The translations under genes and the position numbers were made by a program. The notes under the pieces are model-generated. The model did not search any database. It was not told the DNA's origin and was given only the letters and a program-made list of their open reading frames with translations. A DNA stretch of 10,573 nt from assembly GCA_900757465.1 (NCBI GenBank), contig CAAENY010000111.1:1-10573 (forward strand), in the 5' to 3' direction. Each line of letters starts with the position of its first letter. Position 1 is the stretch's first letter. Positions 6,892 through 10,573 of this stretch are shown piece by piece. Origin of the DNA: an uncultured Collinsella sp. (GTDB lineage: Bacteria; Actinomycetota; Coriobacteriia; Coriobacteriales; Coriobacteriaceae).

Positions 6892-6899
6892 GGTACCAT
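6892..6899 (+). promoter_or_regulatory. Candidate -10 element for the sigma-factor operon
   Basis: GGTACCAT (with TACCAT at 6894-6899) lies about 40 bases before the first gene of the operon. A nearby GGGTAT (6870-6875) and GGGTAC (6891-6896) each resemble the -10 of SigB/SigF-type promoters (GGGTAT-like), but no good GTTT-type -35 is found at the usual spacing. Overlapping hairpin potential (CCCC at 6880-6883 with GGGG at 6890-6893) is present. Confidence 0.3.
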
Positions 6900-6937
6900 G
6901 AACAGCGTCTGTATTTCGATTTTTCCGGGAGGCTTGT

Positions 6938-7525
6938 ATGAGTCCCATTCAAATCGCCTTGCTGCTGCTCGCCGTTGCCGGCGTGTGGGCTATAGTTGAG
7001 CTTGCGCTCACCCTGCGCAAAACCCGCACCGTTGTCGATTCGCTCGATAAGACCGTAACCGACCTCAACAACACCATCGCCGAGGCACAGCCGGTGGTGG
7101 CAAAACTCGACGGCGCTGTCGACGAGCTTACACCGGCACTTGCCCAGATGGAGCCGCTGCTTAAGTCGAGCAAGACCGCCGTTGACGCCCTGACGTCCAA
7201 CCTCGTTGAGGTTGAGGCCGTCGTTCGCGACATTTCCGAGGTCACGGGCAGTATGGCCGAGGCCAGCAACGCTGTGTCGAGCGTGACCGATTCTGCCGCC
7301 GGTGCCGTGCAGAAGCTCTTCAATAAGGTGAAGGCACCTGCAGCTGACGCCGAGCGCAAGCTCGCCGCTGCCGCTGCGGAGGCCGAGCAGCCCACCGAGC
7401 GCGTCCTAATTGGCGAGGACGAGGCCACCGATGGTGCAGATGTGGCTCAGAAGTCTGCAGCCAAGCCGGCTCAGTATTACACCTATACGCCCGCCGAGAC
7501 CTCTGAGGAGTCCTGCGATGAGTAG
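6938..7525 (+). CDS. DUF948-like membrane-anchored coiled-coil protein
   Basis: The function is unknown. Residues about 4-24 (IQIALLLLAVAGVWAIVELAL) form a single N-terminal membrane helix. Residues about 26-125 are a long heptad-like region rich in V, L, D, T and A (VVDSLDKTVTDLNNTIAEAQ and similar), predicted as an extended coiled coil. The remainder is Ala/Glu-rich and ends in a low-complexity YYTYTP segment. This layout matches DUF948 proteins such as Bacillus YtxG, which is itself under SigB control. GGGAGG (6927-6932) is five bases from the ATG. The stop overlaps the start of the anti-sigma gene by eight bases, pointing to coupled translation and a shared role. Membrane scaffold or sensor are both possible. 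Confidence 0.75.
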   Translation: MSPIQIALLLLAVAGVWAIVELALTLRKTRTVVDSLDKTVTDLNNTIAEAQPVVAKLDGAVDELTPALAQMEPLLKSSKTAVDALTSNLVEVEAVVRDISEVTGSMAEASNAVSSVTDSAAGAVQKLFNKVKAPAADAERKLAAAAAEAEQPTERVLIGEDEATDGADVAQKSAAKPAQYYTYTPAETSEESCDE

Positions 7526-7895
7526 CGAAGCAACCTGCCCCATCACGCTGACCGTTGCTGGTGACCCGCGTCTCGCTCGCCTTGTGCGCATGACGGCAGC
7601 CAACGTTGGTGCCCTGTGCTCCATGTCTGTCGATCGCATCGAGGACATTCGCATGGCTGCCGAGGAGGCCTTCATCTTTGGCTGCACGGCCGTTGATTCC
7701 GACGACATCTCAATCAAATTCGACGTCGACGAATCGCACGTGGGCATGACCTTTACCTTTGGTGATCAGGCGTCTGTCGATGAGGATGATCAGGCTGCCG
7801 TGTATGCCGAGCTCATCCTCGCGAGCGTGTGCGACTCCTACGAAAAGACTGCGGCGCCCCTGACGCTTTCCCTCGACCTCAAGGCGGATATCTAA
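7518..7895 (+). CDS. RsbW-like anti-sigma factor, ATP site degenerate
   Basis: Position just before a SigB/SigF-type sigma gene, size (125 residues) and the block LVRMTAANVGALCSMSVDRIEDIRMAAEEA match the GHKL-fold anti-sigma kinases of the RsbW/SpoIIAB family. These bind their sigma factor and normally phosphorylate an anti-anti-sigma protein. The family N-box would read EAxxN; here it is EAFIF, with Phe54 at the Asn position. The expected DxGxG motif is replaced by TFGDQASVDEDD. The ATP site is therefore probably non-functional while the sigma-binding face may remain. The start at 7518 is chosen because TGAGGAG (7504-7510) is seven bases upstream and because it fits the family N-terminus; it overlaps the previous gene by eight bases. 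The next gene starts one base after the stop. Confidence 0.75.
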   Translation: MSSEATCPITLTVAGDPRLARLVRMTAANVGALCSMSVDRIEDIRMAAEEAFIFGCTAVDSDDISIKFDVDESHVGMTFTFGDQASVDEDDQAAVYAELILASVCDSYEKTAAPLTLSLDLKADI

Positions 7896-7896
7896 T

Positions 7897-8688
7897 ATGA
7901 CCGAACGTTCCCGGAGCGGTAAGACCGCTTGGGACAAGGAGAAAACCCGCGAGCTGTTTCGTCGTTACAAGGAGACCGGTGATCCGGACGCACGCGAGCA
8001 GCTCGTCATGTCCCATATGAACCTGGTAAGGTTTCTTGCCAACAAATTTAAGAATCGCGGCGAGCCGCTCGACGACCTCATGCAGGTCGGCTATCTGGGT
8101 TTGCTCAAGGCTATCGACCGCTTTGACCCTGAGCGCGGACTCGAGTTCACCACGTTTGCCACGCCCACCATCTTGGGCGAGATCAAGCGTCATTTCCGCG
8201 ACAAGGGCTGGAGCGTGCGCGTGCCTCGTCGCCTGCAGGAGCTTTCTGCCAAGGTTAACCAGGCTACTGACAAACTTACCAACGAGCTGCAGCGTTCGCC
8301 CAAGGTTGAGGAGATCGCTGAGTATCTAGATGTGACTGTCGACGAGGTCCTCGAGGCTATGGAATCGTCTTCGGCCTATACCTCGGTGCCTATCGAGGCT
8401 CCCGGCGCGTCCGACTCCGATGATGCCCCCTCGATTCTCGACCGCTACGCCGACGACGACAATGAGCTCGACTTTACCGATGACCGCCTAGTGATCGAGG
8501 AAGCCATCCGTGATTTCTCGCCTCGCGAGCGCGAGGTGATCGAGCTGCGCTTTGTGAAGGGTATGACCCAGATCGAGATCGCCAAGAAGCTGGGTATCTC
8601 GCAGGTGCAGGTTTCGCGTCTGCTGCGCCGCACGCTTAAGAAGATTCAGGACAAGATCGACCCCGACGGAGTGATGATTCGTTCATGA
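7897..8688 (+). CDS. RNA polymerase sigma factor, SigB/SigF/SigG family
   Basis: This group 3 sigma-70 factor directs RNA polymerase to stress or development promoters. Region 2 (about residues 35-105) includes DDLMQVGYLGLLKAIDRFDP from 59 and the promoter-melting segment FTTFATPTILGEIKRHFRDKGW. Region 3 (about 115-185) contains VPRRLQELSAKVNQA. Region 4 (about 205-258) has SPREREVIELRF and a helix-turn-helix beginning near residue 224 (TQIEIAKKLGISQVQVSRLL). No region 1.1 is present, as expected. At 263 residues it is normal for SigB/SigF. AAGGCGG (7881-7887) lies nine bases before the ATG, inside the anti-sigma gene. The stop overlaps the next start in an ATGA. sigB or sigF would be reasonable symbols, but orthology is not established. 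Confidence 0.92.
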   Translation: MTERSRSGKTAWDKEKTRELFRRYKETGDPDAREQLVMSHMNLVRFLANKFKNRGEPLDDLMQVGYLGLLKAIDRFDPERGLEFTTFATPTILGEIKRHFRDKGWSVRVPRRLQELSAKVNQATDKLTNELQRSPKVEEIAEYLDVTVDEVLEAMESSSAYTSVPIEAPGASDSDDAPSILDRYADDDNELDFTDDRLVIEEAIRDFSPREREVIELRFVKGMTQIEIAKKLGISQVQVSRLLRRTLKKIQDKIDPDGVMIRS

Positions 8689-10097
8689 GTGAGCACCCCC
8701 AACAAACCGATCGCGTGCTGCGCGACACCCGCATTCTGACGCTTCGCATTTGGGCTGTTGTCGGCTGCATTGTCATCGCCGCTGTCATCTTTAACCTTAT
8801 GGGCATCCTGGCGCCGGTTATTGAGTTTCTGGCCGTCGGCTCCATTATTGCCTTTGTAATGTCTCCGATTACCAACTGGCTTGAGCATCATGGGGTGGGC
8901 CGCGGCATCGGCTCGCTCATCGCGCTCATTGTAGTCGTAGCCGTGCTCGTCGGTGTCGTCTGTATCCTGTCGCCGATTCTCTTTGGCCAGATCATGGAAG
9001 TCCTGAGCCGCCTGCCTGAGCAGCTACGTGTTGCGGGCAGCGACCTTAATGAGATGATCTCGCGCGCCAAGACGCTCAACAACACGCCGGTCAAGGAGTA
9101 CCTGGACGATAACCTTTCTTCGCTCGTTACGGTGGCGTCCAAATATGTCTCACAGATTGCCGCCGAGCTCGGCCGCGGCGTGTTCCCGCTTATCACCAAC
9201 ACGGCCTCACAGCTGTTCGTGATCTTTTTGGGTCTGGTGCTTGCCTATTGGCTTGCCTGCGATTATCCCCGTATGCACCACGAGGTCTGCACCATCATCG
9301 GTCAGGAAAAGGAAACCTCGTACCGCTTTATGGTCGCGATTCTTTCGCGCTCAGTCGGCGGTTACATGCGTGGCATGGTTGTGACGTCCATCTGCGGTGG
9401 CATCCTTGCCTTTATCGGCTTTACGATCATCGGGCATCCGTATGCGGCGCTCATGGCCATCTTTACCGGCATCATGCACTTGGTCCCGGTTGTCGGTCCC
9501 TGGGTGAGCGCGGCGATTGCCACGGTGCTCGGGTTTATGTTTAGCCCGATGCTGGCGTTGTGGACCTTGGTTGTGACCATGGTGGCACAAAATGTCACCG
9601 ATAACGTCATTTCGCCTAAGGTCATGCAGAGCTCGGTGCAGGTGCATCCTATCATGAGCCTCACGGCCCTGGTTATTGGCTCGGCGCTTATGGGCCCCAT
9701 CGTCATGGTTATCGCCATCCCGCTGTGCGCGGCCCTCAAGGGTATCTTCGTGTACTACTTCGAAAACGAGACCGGCCGCCAGCTCGTGGCCTACGAAGGT
9801 GCCGTGTTTAAGGGTACGCCGTATCGCGATGCCGAGGGTAACCCGGTTGCCGCCTATGACGCGCTTGGCGATGACACGTTCATCTATGAGTCCGAGCTCA
9901 TCGGCAATGAGACCGCGCCCGAGGCCAAGGCCATGCCCAAGCCCGAGTTCGATAATTCATGGATCAAGCTCTCGGGTCTTCAGCCCGACGCGACGGGCTT
10001 TTTCAAGAACCCCTTCGCCAAGGATGACGATTCTAATACGGACGACGACACCAAAACCGGCATAGACGGCTCCATGGATGATTCGGATTCTAAATAG
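8685..10097 (+). CDS. AI-2E / PerM family membrane transporter
   Basis: This polytopic membrane protein belongs to the AI-2E transporter (PerM/YtvI) family, whose members have been linked to autoinducer-2 export, sodium/proton antiport or unknown export. About seven to eight hydrophobic segments are visible, beginning near residues 20-75. The family core is HPYAALMAIFTGIMHLVPVVGPWVSA from 251, followed by NVTDNVISPKVMQ and HPIMSLTALVIGSALMGPIVMVIAIP. After about residue 365 the remaining 100 or so residues are hydrophilic and strongly acidic, ending in D/S/T-rich sequence, longer than the usual tail. The ATG overlaps the sigma-factor stop (ATGA), so the gene is translationally coupled. Its presence in the sigma operon suggests co-production with the stress regulon; the substrate cannot be told. 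Confidence 0.88.
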   Translation: MSEHPQQTDRVLRDTRILTLRIWAVVGCIVIAAVIFNLMGILAPVIEFLAVGSIIAFVMSPITNWLEHHGVGRGIGSLIALIVVVAVLVGVVCILSPILFGQIMEVLSRLPEQLRVAGSDLNEMISRAKTLNNTPVKEYLDDNLSSLVTVASKYVSQIAAELGRGVFPLITNTASQLFVIFLGLVLAYWLACDYPRMHHEVCTIIGQEKETSYRFMVAILSRSVGGYMRGMVVTSICGGILAFIGFTIIGHPYAALMAIFTGIMHLVPVVGPWVSAAIATVLGFMFSPMLALWTLVVTMVAQNVTDNVISPKVMQSSVQVHPIMSLTALVIGSALMGPIVMVIAIPLCAALKGIFVYYFENETGRQLVAYEGAVFKGTPYRDAEGNPVAAYDALGDDTFIYESELIGNETAPEAKAMPKPEFDNSWIKLSGLQPDATGFFKNPFAKDDDSNTDDDTKTGIDGSMDDSDSK

Positions 10098-10129
10098 GTC
10101 TTTTAACGTTTCTTGATGTTGTAAAAGAC
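10098..10129. other. Hairpin at the convergent gene ends
   Basis: GTCTTTTA (10098-10105) is the exact reverse complement of 10122-10129, with a 16-base loop. It begins one base after the transporter stop and includes the stop codon of the minus-strand gene. No T-run follows on either strand, so terminator function is doubtful. Confidence 0.4.
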
Positions 10130-10342
10130 AAGAAACACGAGCAAAGCGATTGATAAGGGGCCGGCTACATAGAAATAGAGAACGTCAATTGCGCGTAGAG
10201 GGCAATAGGCCTTATCGCCGGACATTACTGCATATAATACGTAGCCAAATGCTGGTTGGTTTGAATACCAGTGGGAGAAGGCCAAGAGCGCTAAAAGTGC
10301 TACAACCAGAAGTGCATTCAGGATAAATCGTTTGGTATTCAT
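10103..10342 (-). CDS. Small two-helix membrane protein, unknown function
   Basis: I do not recognise this 79-residue protein. A membrane helix at about residues 7-24 (ILNALLVVALLALLAFSH), a central loop with one Cys (MSGDKAYCPLRAID) and a second helix at about 53-75 (VLYFYVAGPLSIALLVFLVFY) ending in NIKKR are visible. Positive residues at both ends suggest both termini are cytoplasmic. It is supported as a real gene by AAGGAG (10349-10354 on the minus strand) six bases before its ATG. Its DNA is more AT-rich than that of the other genes, and it is the only gene on this strand. The stop lies five bases from the convergent transporter gene. It could be a holin-like or immunity-type small membrane protein, but nothing in the sequence proves that. 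Confidence 0.6.
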   Translation of the reverse strand: MNTKRFILNALLVVALLALLAFSHWYSNQPAFGYVLYAVMSGDKAYCPLRAIDVLYFYVAGPLSIALLVFLVFYNIKKR

Positions 10343-10394
10343 CGGCCGCTCCTTCCGGATGATTCTTATATAGTATTTTCATATTAAAAAGCGA

Positions 10395-10400
10395 TATACT
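10395..10400 (+). promoter_or_regulatory. Candidate -10 element in the AT-rich right end
   Basis: TATACT matches the -10 consensus at five of six positions, but no convincing -35 is placed upstream and AT-rich DNA produces such matches by chance. It would drive a transcript through the three stem-loops and off the right edge. Confidence 0.2.
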
Positions 10401-10452
10401 AGATATAACGAAACAACGAACTGAATAAAGAATACAAAAAAAGAGCCACGAC

Positions 10453-10479
10453 CAGTTAAAGCCTGAGAAACTTTAACTG
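10453..10479. repeat. Inverted repeat 1 of the AT-rich right end
   Basis: CAGTTAAAG (10453-10461) is the exact reverse complement of 10471-10479 with a 9-base loop. No T-run follows. It is preceded by GAGCC at 10443-10447, and GAGCC occurs again at 10481-10485 just before the second inverted repeat. Confidence 0.6.
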
Positions 10480-10485
10480 CGAGCC

Positions 10486-10511
10486 TTAATTGATTACCAC
10501 CAATCAATTAA
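10486..10511. repeat. Inverted repeat 2 of the AT-rich right end
   Basis: TTAATTGATT (10486-10495) is the exact reverse complement of 10502-10511, with the loop ACCACC. It starts seven bases after the first inverted repeat. A regulator-binding site or an RNA hairpin are both possible. Confidence 0.6.
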
Positions 10512-10536
10512 AGAAGTCGAGACCCAAAATTTGGTA

Positions 10537-10568
10537 AAGTATTTAATTACTTTATTAATCAGATACTT
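10537..10568. repeat. Inverted repeat 3 of the AT-rich right end, bulged
   Basis: AAGTATTTAAT (10537-10547) pairs with ATTAA (10554-10558) and ATACTT (10563-10568), with a four-base bulge TCAG between the two right-hand segments. Being almost pure A/T it is weak and could be a chance pairing. The imperfect palindrome CCAAAATTTGG (10525-10535) lies immediately upstream. Confidence 0.35.
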
Positions 10569-10573
10569 AAATA

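Noticed and set aside
6870..6896. SigB-type autoregulatory promoter (GGGTAT-like -10)
   Set aside because: Two GGGTA motifs exist, but no GTTT-type -35 is at 12-15 bases upstream of either, so autoregulation is not supported by sequence.
6870..6897. Terminator after rarA
   Set aside because: The CCCC/GGGG stem is only four base pairs (plus a bulged extension) and no T-run follows.
7410..7517. N-terminal extension of the anti-sigma gene into the preceding gene
   Set aside because: The extension overlaps coding DNA of the DUF948-like gene, has an Arg/Pro-rich shadow composition, and the ATG at 7518 has a well-spaced ribosome site.
10443..10511. CRISPR-like array
   Set aside because: The two stem sequences differ from one another and no regular repeat-spacer spacing is present.

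Overview
The window is GC-rich and densely coding, with short gaps and frequent stop/start overlaps. The gene content and protein sequences look like a Coriobacteriia actinobacterium, most probably Collinsella or a close relative. That assignment rests on protein character and general recognition and was not searched. Ten protein genes are supported: nine on the plus strand (the first is only a 3' end) and one small gene on the minus strand. No rRNA, tRNA, CRISPR array or transposase gene is visible.

Layout. (1) 2-286 is the C-terminal end of isoleucyl-tRNA synthetase, ending in its zinc-binding module. Its stop codon lies inside a perfect 16-bp inverted repeat. (2) 287-659 is a gene-free stretch holding a second long imperfect inverted repeat with nested hairpins and, at its end, an intrinsic terminator. 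(3) 660-2272 is the lspA/RluA-family pseudouridine synthase pair, sharing one base. (4) 2355-3650 is a membrane-bound processive family 2 glycosyltransferase, closed by a terminator whose loop carries a repeat-like core. (5) 3731-4153 is a small prepilin-type (A24) peptidase. (6) 4185-5432 is an HD-domain dGTPase-like phosphohydrolase. (7) 5493-6842 is rarA, a replication-associated AAA+ ATPase. (8) 6938-10097 is a tight four-gene unit: a membrane-anchored DUF948-like coiled-coil protein, an RsbW-like anti-sigma factor, a SigB/SigF-family sigma factor and an AI-2E/PerM-family membrane protein, with stop/start overlaps or a 1-base gap throughout. (9) 10103-10342 (minus) is a small two-helix membrane protein of unknown function, converging on the operon. 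(10) 10343-10573 is very AT-rich, non-coding and carries three successive stem-loops.

How the genes fit together. The first half is housekeeping: translation, lipoprotein maturation, rRNA modification, nucleotide control and fork maintenance. The clearest local system is the sigma-factor operon. Its RsbW-like protein lacks the N-box asparagine and the DxGxG motif that the family uses to bind ATP, no rsbV is nearby, and a membrane-anchored coiled-coil protein sits in the position where rsbV usually is. This suggests a non-canonical form of partner switching, which is inference. The abrupt change in base composition after about 10100 may mark the edge of an accessory region that continues off the right end.
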